From NCBI GenBank assembly GCA_964586595.1, contig CAZPHB010000020.1, positions 1 through 37,939 of the forward strand: a stretch of DNA of 37,939 bases. The letters are read 5' to 3'. This document shows, in pieces, positions 32,101 through 37,939 of this stretch. The notes under the pieces were generated by a model. The model saw nothing but the letters and a program-made list of their open reading frames with translations. It was not told the origin of the DNA and did not search any database. The DNA comes from REEB481 sp964586595. Its GTDB lineage: Bacteria; Bacteroidota; Bacteroidia; NS11-12g; UBA955. Position 1 is the first letter of the stretch; every line of letters begins with the position of its first letter. Position numbers and translations under genes: made by a program.

Positions 32101-32466
32101 TTCGAATTGCGTATTGAAGAAGTAGAAATCAGCGCCGAAGATATTCCCGGCTGGCAAGTAGCCACCGACGGAAGCCTGACCGTAGCATTGGATGTAACCC
32201 TTACAGATGAATTGCAGGCTGAAGGCTGGGCTCGAGATGTGGTGAACCGCATTCAGAATATGCGCAAGGAAAGCGGGTTGCAGGTTACCGACCGCATCGT
32301 GGTGAACTATCATTCCGATGATCAACTTGCCGATGCCTGCACCCGTTTTAGCAGTTATATTTGCGGCGAAGTGCTGGCTGATTCCTTAAACCGCATGGAA
32401 GAACTTGTGGGCGAAGCGATTGAATTAGAAGGAAAAAGCATCAGCATTCACATCATACCATCTTAA
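29161..32466 (+). CDS. ileS: Isoleucyl-tRNA synthetase, IleRS2 type, with GIHH signature
   Basis: IleRS attaches isoleucine to tRNA-Ile and edits valine. The 1101-residue protein has the class I layout: Rossmann start with signature region, CP1 editing domain (about 190-420, EYLLAWTTTPWTLPGNTGL; DGTGIVHLAPSFGADDF), KMSKR loop in KNGNKMSKRLGN, anticodon-binding domain (DRWVLSKLHSLMQQVE...FVTEQLSNWYVRLSRRRFW) and a long C-terminal part. Size, KMSKR and the overall sequence fit the eukaryote-like IleRS2 group, known for natural mupirocin resistance. The signature at residues 55-58 is GIHH (PPSANGMPGIHHVM) where class I enzymes have HxGH, a first/third residue exchange. ATG at 29161 (ATG also at 29164) follows the promoter box at 29131-29138. 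First gene of the ileS, dksA-like, lspA operon. Confidence 0.96.
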   Translation: MMYRTLKHVNWPDLELGVLDGWKRAETFRQSIENRKDAPVFTFFEGPPSANGMPGIHHVMSRALKDIFCRYKTLQGFRVDRRAGWDTHGLPVELQVEKRLGITKEDIGKSISIADYNRECRKDVMQFKDTWDQLTERIGFWLDLDHPYVTYENNYIESLWNLLQQLYRKGFLYKGYTIQPYSPAAGTGLSSHELNQPGTYKMVKDTTVVAQFKLQATTDEYLLAWTTTPWTLPGNTGLAVGPDIDYVQVQTFNPYTGVPIKLYLAQNLLGRWFDPAGAEADPASWKPGDKTLPWKVLKHLKGRELEGIRYEQLLPYTQPETGDNFRVVCADFVTTEDGTGIVHLAPSFGADDFRTAQSNNLGSLTLVDRQGRFVPEVTDFAGEFVKEAFLSEAQKETARQQQGRDKYLSVDERISIKLKQENKAFRVEKYEHSYPHCWRTDKPILYYPLESWFIRTTAVKDRMVELNKTINWKPKATGEGRFGNWLENLVDWNLSRSRYWGTPLPIWRSDDGSEERCIGSMEELREACNEAVAAGFMQVNPVDQPDFELHRPWVDDIILCSPQGKPMRRETDLIDVWFDSGAMPYAQWHLPFENKDQFQRSFPADFIAEGVDQTRGWFFTLHAIAVMLHDSVAYKNVVANGLVLDKNGNKMSKRLGNAADPFKTLEQYGADALRWYMISNAPPWDNLKFDLEGIAEVQRKFFGTLYNTYSFFALYAGVDGFVYNAEEKIPFEQRSELDRWVLSKLHSLMQQVEVAMDDYDPTKATRAIEDFVTEQLSNWYVRLSRRRFWKGEMNADKQAAYETLYECLLRVSQMISPVSPFFSEWLYQSLTEPLQKGVGSVHLSNFPKAETACIDAELEATMQVAQSLCSMVFSIRKKEKLRVRQPLSRIMVPVTGPEFRRRLEHVEALILSEVNVKELQYLAEDNEVLVKKIRLNFKALGPRVGGGMKELQELARHFTQEQIRQLEVQENLSINLTQGPFELRIEEVEISAEDIPGWQVATDGSLTVALDVTLTDELQAEGWARDVVNRIQNMRKESGLQVTDRIVVNYHSDDQLADACTRFSSYICGEVLADSLNRMEELVGEAIELEGKSISIHIIPS

Positions 32467-32486
32467 AAACATCCACTGATTTCGCT

Positions 32487-32861
32487 ATGGAAAAAAATCG
32501 CTACACAGAAGAAGACCTTAAGGAATTCCGTGAATTGATCAACAAGAAACTCGAGGTTGCCCGAGAAGAGTTTAATACTTTGCAAAGGCAGCTGCGCGAT
32601 GGAAATGAAAACGGAACCGACAGCACCAACAACAATTACCTCACACTGGATGACGGTGCCGATACCTTCGAAAAAGAAAACCTTACACAGTTGGCCGGCA
32701 GACTTAAAAAATTCATCAACAACCTGGAAGCAGCGCTGGTGCGGGTTGAAAACGGAACCTACGGTGTGTGCAAGGTAACCGGAAAACTCATCCCCAAGGA
32801 ACGCCTGCGCGCGGTACCGCATACCACGATGAGTATCGAAGCCAAACTGGGTCAGAAATAA
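32487..32861 (+). CDS. DksA/TraR-family protein lacking most zinc ligands
   Basis: DksA proteins insert a coiled coil into the RNA polymerase secondary channel and work with ppGpp. The 124-residue product has a coiled-coil hairpin (about 8-85, with LDDGADTFEKE at the tip) and a C-terminal globule GTYGVCKVTGKLIPKERLRAVPHTTMSIEAK that aligns with the DksA zinc finger. Only the first of the four Cys is kept; the others are Thr, Ser and Ala, so zinc is probably not bound. The tip keeps two Asp of the DxxDxA motif but has Phe for Ala. It lies 20 bases after ileS, and lspA begins directly after its stop, so the three are co-expressed. Similar Cys-poor relatives occur in this phylum as far as I know. 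Confidence 0.85.
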   Translation: MEKNRYTEEDLKEFRELINKKLEVAREEFNTLQRQLRDGNENGTDSTNNNYLTLDDGADTFEKENLTQLAGRLKKFINNLEAALVRVENGTYGVCKVTGKLIPKERLRAVPHTTMSIEAKLGQK

Positions 32862-33524
32862 GTGGAACAAGAAGCTTCCCTCCAGCCAGCTCCTTCCATT
32901 TGGAAGCGTCTGGTGTTGCCCATAGCCATCATTGTTGCAATACTGATTGCCGATCAGGTGCTTAAAGTTTGGGTAAAAACCCACATGACCTGGCGCGAAC
33001 AGTTCAGCATTTTCGGCGACTGGTTCGTGATGCATTACACAGAAAACAATGGCATGGCCTTCGGGATAGAACTGGGCGGACGGTTGGGTAAATACCTCCT
33101 TACCAGCTTCCGCATCGCTGCCGTGATGTTTGGCTGTTGGTACCTGTATAAGCAGGCTTCACAGAAAGCCAAAATGGGTTTCCTGATATGCATCGCTCTT
33201 ATCATTGCCGGAGCCCTTGGAAACATTATTGATTCCGTGTTTTACGGTGTCGTGTTCAAGGAACGCAATTTTTATCCGGGCGGCTGGTTCGAAGGAAGGG
33301 TAGTGGACATGTTCTATGCACCCATTTGGGAAGGTTATCTCCCCACCTGGTTTCCCCTTTGGGGTGGTGAACATTTCACCTTTTTTGGTGCCATCTGGAA
33401 CATCGCCGATGCTGCCATCAGCATTGGTGTAATCAGCATCCTCGTATTTCAGAAATACCTGTTCACACCAGACCAAACAACACCTGTGTCACAGGCTGAA
33501 GAAACAGCGCAGGAAGCATCATAA
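32862..33524 (+). CDS. lspA: Lipoprotein signal peptidase (signal peptidase II)
   Basis: LspA cleaves the signal peptide of prolipoproteins after lipidation, in the inner membrane. The 220-residue protein has four hydrophobic helices and the family motifs: ADQVLKVWV in the first helix region, YTENNGMAFGI, then ALIIAGALGNIIDSVFYGVV with one catalytic Asp and FGAIWNIADAAISIGV with the second. An insert rich in aromatic residues (FYPGGWFEGRVVDMFYAPIWEGYLPTWFP) is typical of Bacteroidota LspA. The start is GTG, directly after the TAA of the DksA-like gene, implying coupling. A bidirectional terminator follows at 33543-33571. The lipoprotein pathway is matched by lolA elsewhere in the window. Confidence 0.94.
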   Translation: MEQEASLQPAPSIWKRLVLPIAIIVAILIADQVLKVWVKTHMTWREQFSIFGDWFVMHYTENNGMAFGIELGGRLGKYLLTSFRIAAVMFGCWYLYKQASQKAKMGFLICIALIIAGALGNIIDSVFYGVVFKERNFYPGGWFEGRVVDMFYAPIWEGYLPTWFPLWGGEHFTFFGAIWNIADAAISIGVISILVFQKYLFTPDQTTPVSQAEETAQEAS

Positions 33525-33542
33525 CACAAAAAGCGCAGCATA

Positions 33543-33571
33543 AAAAAAGCGACCCATCGGGTCGCTTTTTT
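33543..33571. terminator. Bidirectional terminator between lspA and the M1 aminopeptidase gene
   Basis: AAAAAAGCGACCC pairs perfectly with GGGTCGCTTTTTT around the loop ATC. The A/T-tracts allow termination on both strands between these convergent genes. Confidence 0.9.
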
Positions 33572-33592
33572 GTTTTCGGATGAAATGAAGTA

Positions 33593-36058
33593 TCAGTTGC
33601 CGGCAATAGCCTGCAGGGCCTTCTGTTGTTCTGCAGTCCAGTTTGAAGAGGCGGCCACTTCCTTCATGATGGCCTGTGCGGCGCTTTGCTGTTTGAAATA
33701 GGCCAGCGCATCTTTCGCCGGATTGCTGAGCCTGCTGTTGAAGCTCAGCGTAGCTTCAAACAGGTTGCGACAAACCTGTTCGTTGAAGTGGTTCAGTCGT
33801 TTCAAGGCATCAAAAGCATTGACACGTGTGCGGAACTCGTACATGTTCCCGGCATAATCGGTAATCATGCCTTTTATGGTGCCGGCCTGTTCCGGGAATT
33901 GCCTGCATGCCAGTTCCAGCCTGCGGATGTGCAAGCCGTGCTGGTTCCCATACAATCCTTTGGTAATTTCCAGGTAACCGGTGCGTTTGGAAGCATCGAT
34001 TTGCCATGCCATCAATTTCACCAAAGCTGTTTCGATGATGCCATAAGAAGAATCTTTAAGGGCCAATTCAAGCACAGGTGCCGTCTGATCATTTGCAGGA
34101 AGTGATTCCACCACAGCGCGGCGCACGTCCACTTCAGGGTCCAGCATCAAGGTACGGGCAATGGCCGGATCCTGCGCTTTCACCATCATGCGTGCCAGTT
34201 CCGCGCGGATGCTGCGGTGGCTTTCCTTAGCAAAACGTTCAGCCAAAAATCCTGCCGGGAAAGATGCACCCATTTTACCCAAGGCAACCAATGCATCGTA
34301 TCTGTCGAGCATGCTGTTGGCCAATTGCGCCTGTGCAAGTAACTCTTCTGCCGTTTTCTGGAACGTAACCTTTTTAAGGATGTTGGACTGTTCGTCAAAC
34401 AAGGCAAACGCAAATTCTTTTCCGGGCGTCAAAGGGAAAAATACCTGCTGGAACGGCTTGTCCACCATCACCTGGCGACGTTCTGAACTTCCGTCTTTGT
34501 AATACACCGCAAACCACACAGGCATTTTAAAGATGCCCACGGTAGGTTCCTGTTTGTGTATTTGCTCCACAGTGAACACCAAATTCTTACCTGAAGTAAG
34601 GGTTTGCACCTTGTAATGAGGTTCGCCACCGCGCCAGATCCATTGGTCGAAGAACCAGTCCAGATTCACACCTGAAGCGTCAATGATGGCTTTTTGCAGA
34701 TCATTCGTTTCCACCGTGCCGAAGGCATGGCGGTCCAGGTACAATTTGATGCTGCGGTGGTAGGCATCTTCGCCCAACACGTAGCGCATCATGCTCAGCA
34801 CGGAAGCGCCTTTAGGGTAATGACGTGCGGTGCCCGGGTTGGAATGGCGCACGGGTAGGCTGTTTTTCTCGCCGGCGGCAATGGCGGCATTCATGTTGCC
34901 TCTTTGCTGCCATTTCATTTCATCTTCACCCATCAGCCTGCGGAATACGAGGGTAGGGTAGAAGGTAGCAAAGCTCTCTTGTAGCCACTGATCGGCATCG
35001 GTACGGGCGGTAACCAGATCGCCGAACCACTGGTGTGCCGCTTCGTGGGCGTTCACGCCCACATAATTACGGTCCAGATAACCGCGGGAATCAATCCAGA
35101 AGAAATCACCAAACACGGTGGCACCGGTGTTTTCCATGGCGCCGTAAAGGAATTCCTGCACCATCACCTGTGCGTAAGAACCCCAGGGATACGGATAACC
35201 GGTTTCGTCTTCCAGCGCTTCAATGATGGCTTCGCTGTATTTGCTGCTTGGCTCCAGCCGTTCAGGATGTTCCGGGTAATACCAGAACTGAATGGGCGTG
35301 CCTCGTTTGGTGGCGGTGCGCTTTACGGCGTAGCGGTCGATGGCCAGCATCAGCAGGTAGCCCGCGTGCGGGTTGTTGATGCGGTAATGCCACAGTTTGT
35401 TGCCATCGCCTTCTTCTTTATTGCTCAACAACTGGCCGTTCGACAGTACCTGATAGGTTTTGTCAAAATGCACCTTCACTTCGGTCACGAATTTGTCGCT
35501 GCGCTGATCAATCATGGGAATCCAGTGGCGGTTGTCGATGCCTTGTCCCTGGGTCCAGATCTGACGGCGGCTCATGTGCGCAGGATCGGTGATTTCCGGC
35601 AGCTTCCAGCCTACGAAATAGATGCCGCGTTTCGGATTGGCTTCGTATTCCAGTTCCATGGCATATTCCTGTCCTACGCCTTTCAGTCCATCGAACACCA
35701 TGATGATGCCGTTGTTGTTGCTGCGCCAGCGCGCGGGAACTGCTACTTCCTGTGCTGCTCCTTTGGCATTGCTGTTTATTTTCCATGCTTTTACCTGTTT
35801 GACACGAATGCCCGGGCCGTCCAGGAATACGGTATCCACCTGCTGTTGCAGCAATTTAAACTTGTGTTTCACGCGGCCCATAACCAAACCTTCTGCAGGT
35901 TTGAATGAAACCTCCAGAGTCATGTGGCTTACGTCGATGTTGCGGTCGGTTTCGTGCGCTCCGGGATCCAGGTCGTAGGTTTGGTAGTCCTGTGCCCGAA
36001 GGCTGCTGCCAAGGCTGTACAAACAGATGGCGCTGAGCAAAAGAAGGCGGATGAACAT
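33593..36058 (-). CDS. M1-family zinc aminopeptidase, secreted
   Basis: M1 enzymes remove N-terminal residues from peptides using one zinc. The 821-residue protein has a signal peptide (MFIRLLLLSAICLYSLGSSLRAQ), an N-terminal beta domain (HMTLEVSFKPAEGLVMGRVKHKF), and the catalytic domain with YGAMENTGATVF (the GxMEN substrate motif) and HEAAHQWFGDLVT...ESFA, an exact HExxH-x18-E zinc site, followed by a C-terminal helical repeat domain. Likely periplasmic peptide degradation. ATG at 36058 was chosen because the in-frame TTG at 36067 lies in the perfect -7 box (36065-36072). RadA is encoded 60 bases upstream on the same strand, but this gene has its own promoter. Confidence 0.93.
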   Translation of the reverse strand: MFIRLLLLSAICLYSLGSSLRAQDYQTYDLDPGAHETDRNIDVSHMTLEVSFKPAEGLVMGRVKHKFKLLQQQVDTVFLDGPGIRVKQVKAWKINSNAKGAAQEVAVPARWRSNNNGIIMVFDGLKGVGQEYAMELEYEANPKRGIYFVGWKLPEITDPAHMSRRQIWTQGQGIDNRHWIPMIDQRSDKFVTEVKVHFDKTYQVLSNGQLLSNKEEGDGNKLWHYRINNPHAGYLLMLAIDRYAVKRTATKRGTPIQFWYYPEHPERLEPSSKYSEAIIEALEDETGYPYPWGSYAQVMVQEFLYGAMENTGATVFGDFFWIDSRGYLDRNYVGVNAHEAAHQWFGDLVTARTDADQWLQESFATFYPTLVFRRLMGEDEMKWQQRGNMNAAIAAGEKNSLPVRHSNPGTARHYPKGASVLSMMRYVLGEDAYHRSIKLYLDRHAFGTVETNDLQKAIIDASGVNLDWFFDQWIWRGGEPHYKVQTLTSGKNLVFTVEQIHKQEPTVGIFKMPVWFAVYYKDGSSERRQVMVDKPFQQVFFPLTPGKEFAFALFDEQSNILKKVTFQKTAEELLAQAQLANSMLDRYDALVALGKMGASFPAGFLAERFAKESHRSIRAELARMMVKAQDPAIARTLMLDPEVDVRRAVVESLPANDQTAPVLELALKDSSYGIIETALVKLMAWQIDASKRTGYLEITKGLYGNQHGLHIRRLELACRQFPEQAGTIKGMITDYAGNMYEFRTRVNAFDALKRLNHFNEQVCRNLFEATLSFNSRLSNPAKDALAYFKQQSAAQAIMKEVAASSNWTAEQQKALQAIAGN

Positions 36059-36064
36059 ATCCGA

Positions 36065-36093
36065 CAAAAATAAGCGCGCCGGACTTTTTCCAA
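36065..36093 (-). promoter_or_regulatory. Promoter of the M1 aminopeptidase gene, leaderless type
   Basis: Minus-strand TTG (36093-36091), an 18-base spacer and a perfect TATTTTTG (36072-36065). The box ends 6 bases before ATG 36058, leaving little or no leader. It overlaps the alternative TTG start at 36067. Confidence 0.65.
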
Positions 36094-36118
36094 TTTTCTT
36101 CGGAAATGTTTCCCTGCC

Positions 36119-37483
36119 TTAGCCGAACAGCAGGCTGAACACTTCATCCACCCTGCCGGCCTGGATGATTTTGATTTTGCGCTTCTCAGGCTCCTGCAAG
36201 CGGTTGTATTTGCTTACGATGATTTGATTGAACCCCAGTTTTTCGGCTTCTGCGATGCGCTGTTCAATGCGGTTTACGGCGCGTACTTCGCCGGCCAGTC
36301 CTACTTCTGCGCAGCAAACGGTGTCGCCGGGCAGCGCCAGATTCTGGTAGCTGCTCAGAATTGCCGCCACAATGCCCAGATCCATTCCGGGATCTTCCAC
36401 ACGCAGTCCGCCGGCAATATTCACAAATACATCCTGTGCGCCCAGCCTGAAGCCGCAGCGCTTTTCCAGCACCGCCAGCAGCATGTTCAGGCGGCGCAGG
36501 TCGTATCCGGTACAGGTGCGCTGTGGCGTTCCATATACCGCACTGCTCACCAGCGCCTGCGTTTCGATCAGCAAAGGGCGCAGGCCTTCCATCGCAGCAG
36601 CAATGGAAATGCCACTCAACGCCTCGTCGCGTTGGGATATCAGGATTTCCGAAGGATTTTCTACCGGGCGCAGGCCGCTTCCGGTCATCTCGTAAATGCC
36701 CAGTTCGCTGGTGTTTCCAAAGCGATTTTTCAGCGTGCGCAGGATGCGGTAGGTATGGTGGCGGTCGCCTTCAAACTGCAATACCGTATCGACCATGTGT
36801 TCCAGGATTTTCGGGCCTGCCAGTTGTCCGTCTTTGTTGATGTGTCCGATGAGGAATACGGGCACATCGGCGGTTTTGGCATAGCGCATCAGGGCCGAGG
36901 CGCAGTCGCGGATCTGTGAAATGCTGCCCGGGGCGCTTTCGATGCTGTCGGTATATAAAGTCTGGATGCTGTCCACAATCACCAGTGCCGGCTGATGCTC
37001 TTCCAGCCTTTGCAAAACAGCTTCCACCTGGGTTTCGGTGAGGATAAAGCACTGTTCGTTGACAATACCGATCCGTTCGGCGCGCATTTTCAGCTGTTCT
37101 TCACTCTCTTCGCCACTCACATACATCACCTTTTCGCCCAGCTGCAGGGCAACCTGCAACAACAGCGTGCTTTTCCCGATGCCCGGTTCACCGCCGCACA
37201 AGATGAGTGATCCCGGAACGATGCCGCCACCCAGCACGCGGTTCAGTTCGGCATCGCGGCAAACCAGTCTGGGGCTGGCCAGCGGTTCAATATCGCCGAT
37301 GCGCACGGCCTGCGGGCGAAGTCCGTCTTCACGACGTCCCCAGGCCGGAGCTTTGGTTCCCGCCTTTTCCAGCACTTCTTCAACAAGCGTATTCCATCCG
37401 CCACAGGTTGGACAGCGGCCCACCCATTTGGGCGCCTGATGTCCGCACTCCTGACACACAAACACATTACGGGTTTTGGCCAT
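36119..37483 (-). CDS. radA: DNA repair protein RadA
   Basis: RadA (Sms) is a hexameric helicase-like ATPase that promotes branch migration in homologous recombination. The 454-residue protein has the N-terminal zinc finger (CQECGHQAPKWVGRCPTCGGWNTL), Walker A GGEPGIGKST at about 98, the KNRFGNTSELGIYEM segment with the diagnostic KNRFG motif, and the C-terminal Lon-like domain (VFVNIAGGLRVEDPGMDLGIVAAILSS; AEVGLAGEVRAVNRIEQRIAEAEKLGF). ATG at 37483 is followed by the zinc finger as in other RadA. Upstream CAAAGAAC at 37488-37495 (minus GTTCTTTG) is a weak promoter match. With recR, it adds a second recombination gene to this window. Confidence 0.96.
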   Translation of the reverse strand: MAKTRNVFVCQECGHQAPKWVGRCPTCGGWNTLVEEVLEKAGTKAPAWGRREDGLRPQAVRIGDIEPLASPRLVCRDAELNRVLGGGIVPGSLILCGGEPGIGKSTLLLQVALQLGEKVMYVSGEESEEQLKMRAERIGIVNEQCFILTETQVEAVLQRLEEHQPALVIVDSIQTLYTDSIESAPGSISQIRDCASALMRYAKTADVPVFLIGHINKDGQLAGPKILEHMVDTVLQFEGDRHHTYRILRTLKNRFGNTSELGIYEMTGSGLRPVENPSEILISQRDEALSGISIAAAMEGLRPLLIETQALVSSAVYGTPQRTCTGYDLRRLNMLLAVLEKRCGFRLGAQDVFVNIAGGLRVEDPGMDLGIVAAILSSYQNLALPGDTVCCAEVGLAGEVRAVNRIEQRIAEAEKLGFNQIIVSKYNRLQEPEKRKIKIIQAGRVDEVFSLLFG

Positions 37484-37715
37484 AAGGCAAAGAACGTGTT
37501 TGTGAGGGAGAGAATCATTAATGAAATGCCGTCGGAAGCTTGCTCAATTGAAAAATTGAACGGCAATGGGTTACATAAGCTATTGGTGCATGGGAGCATG
37601 AGCATATGCCATAAATAAATGATTTGCCTGTTTGAAAATAATAATAGGCGTTCATGTTTTTTATTAAAATCCGGTTTCTAGTCTTGAACTATGTTGCAAT
37701 CACTAAATATATGCT
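37484..37715. other. AT-rich intergenic region upstream of radA and the right-end gene
   Basis: No gene seen. There is a small hairpin TCAATT/AATTGA at 37544-37559 without a T-tract and a promoter-like TAGTCTTG near 37679. The two divergent genes must be read from here. The base composition is more AT-rich than the coding regions around it. Confidence 0.5.
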
Positions 37716-37939
37716 ATGAGTAACCTCCAAAACCTCAAAGAAGAAGAGCTGGCCTCCATGGCCATGCAAATTGAAGCACTGGCCGCACAGAAATCGGAAA
37801 AGGATTTGTACATGGCGTTGGGAAACGCGCTGTACGACAGCGGGATTGTACTCGATGAACACGGCGCTCTTTCGCTTGACGCCTTTGATTTCTTTGACAA
37901 CAAGCAGTTAAACCTCAGCAAATCATTCGACTTTGTTTC
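37716..37939 (+). CDS. Start of an unrecognised gene, cut by the window edge
   Basis: From ATG 37716 the frame stays open to the window end for 74 codons. It begins MSNLQNLKEEELASMAMQIEAL and continues with a helical, charged segment (AAQKSEKDLYMALGNALYDSGIVLDE), then DAFDFFDNKQLNLSKSFDF. The N-terminal part could be a short coiled coil. It has no signal peptide, so the product is probably cytoplasmic. I do not recognise the family and the C-terminus is missing. Confidence 0.55.
   Translation, partial: MSNLQNLKEEELASMAMQIEALAAQKSEKDLYMALGNALYDSGIVLDEHGALSLDAFDFFDNKQLNLSKSFDFV

Noticed and set aside
35033..35908. Plus-strand frame of 291 codons opposite the M1 aminopeptidase
   Set aside because: It lies antisense to the zinc-site region of the peptidase and shows no family pattern of its own.
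1..37939. CRISPR arrays, rRNA or tRNA genes, phage structural genes or transposases
   Set aside because: I saw no regularly spaced repeat array, no conserved RNA gene pattern and no transposase or integrase motifs in any coding region.

Overview
The window looks like chromosomal DNA of a member of the Bacteroidota, probably an aquatic, light-exposed one. The main clues are a type IX secretion (T9SS) plug protein and a giant cell-surface protein with a type B T9SS sorting domain, type III glutamine synthetase, PorT-like and OmpL-like beta-barrel proteins, an eukaryote-like isoleucyl-tRNA synthetase, a proton-pump-type rhodopsin, and many promoters of the Bacteroidota type (TTG near -33, TAnnTTTG near -7) placed only a few bases before start codons. 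Genes are densely packed and most of the DNA is moderately GC-rich. One AT-rich island (about 10500-11299) stands out.

Layout. 1-1249: a nucleotidyltransferase gene broken by an in-frame TAG, then a PorT-like outer-membrane protein. 1250-5802: T9SS plug protein (minus), FtsK translocase and LolA (plus). 5830-9249: a minus-strand operon of Nif3-like metalloprotein, C4 zinc-ribbon coiled-coil protein and a secreted TPR protein. 9329-11372: the rRNA methyltransferase gene rlmI, whose last 73 bp are repeated perfectly beyond an inserted HigB/HigA-type toxin-antitoxin pair. 11501-15616: a 1371-residue T9SS cargo protein with a beta-propeller-type region and eight Cys-paired modules. 15622-17352: pyruvate dehydrogenase E1 beta and a TauE/SafE transporter. 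17425-20850: a secreted transglutaminase-like protein and glutamine synthetase III. 20915-23444: recR and a composite glycosyltransferase. 23556-24916: SPFH/NfeD membrane pair. 24935-27941: porin and L,D-transpeptidase-like protein (minus), tRNA 2-selenouridine synthase (plus). 28015-28737: rhodopsin. 29161-33524: ileS, a DksA-like gene and lspA in one operon. 33593-37483: M1 aminopeptidase and RadA. 37716 to the right edge: start of an unrecognised gene.

How it fits together. Much of the content serves the cell envelope: LolA and LspA for lipoproteins, the T9SS plug with a probable T9SS client, porins, peptidoglycan remodelling and surface glycans. A second group maintains the genome and translation (FtsK, RecR, RadA, RlmI, MnmH, IleS, DksA-like). 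The rhodopsin adds a light-driven proton pump; no retinal or carotenoid genes are in view.

Most notable observations: (1) IleS carries GIHH in place of the class I signature HIGH, a swap described for IleRS2 enzymes that are hyper-resistant to mupirocin; (2) a toxin-antitoxin cassette sits between perfect 73-bp copies of the rlmI 3' end; (3) the rhodopsin has DTE pump residues, a green-tuning Met, and a Gly where carotenoid antennas can dock; (4) promoter boxes abut or overlap possible TTG/GTG starts, which implies leaderless or nearly leaderless transcripts and decides several start codons.
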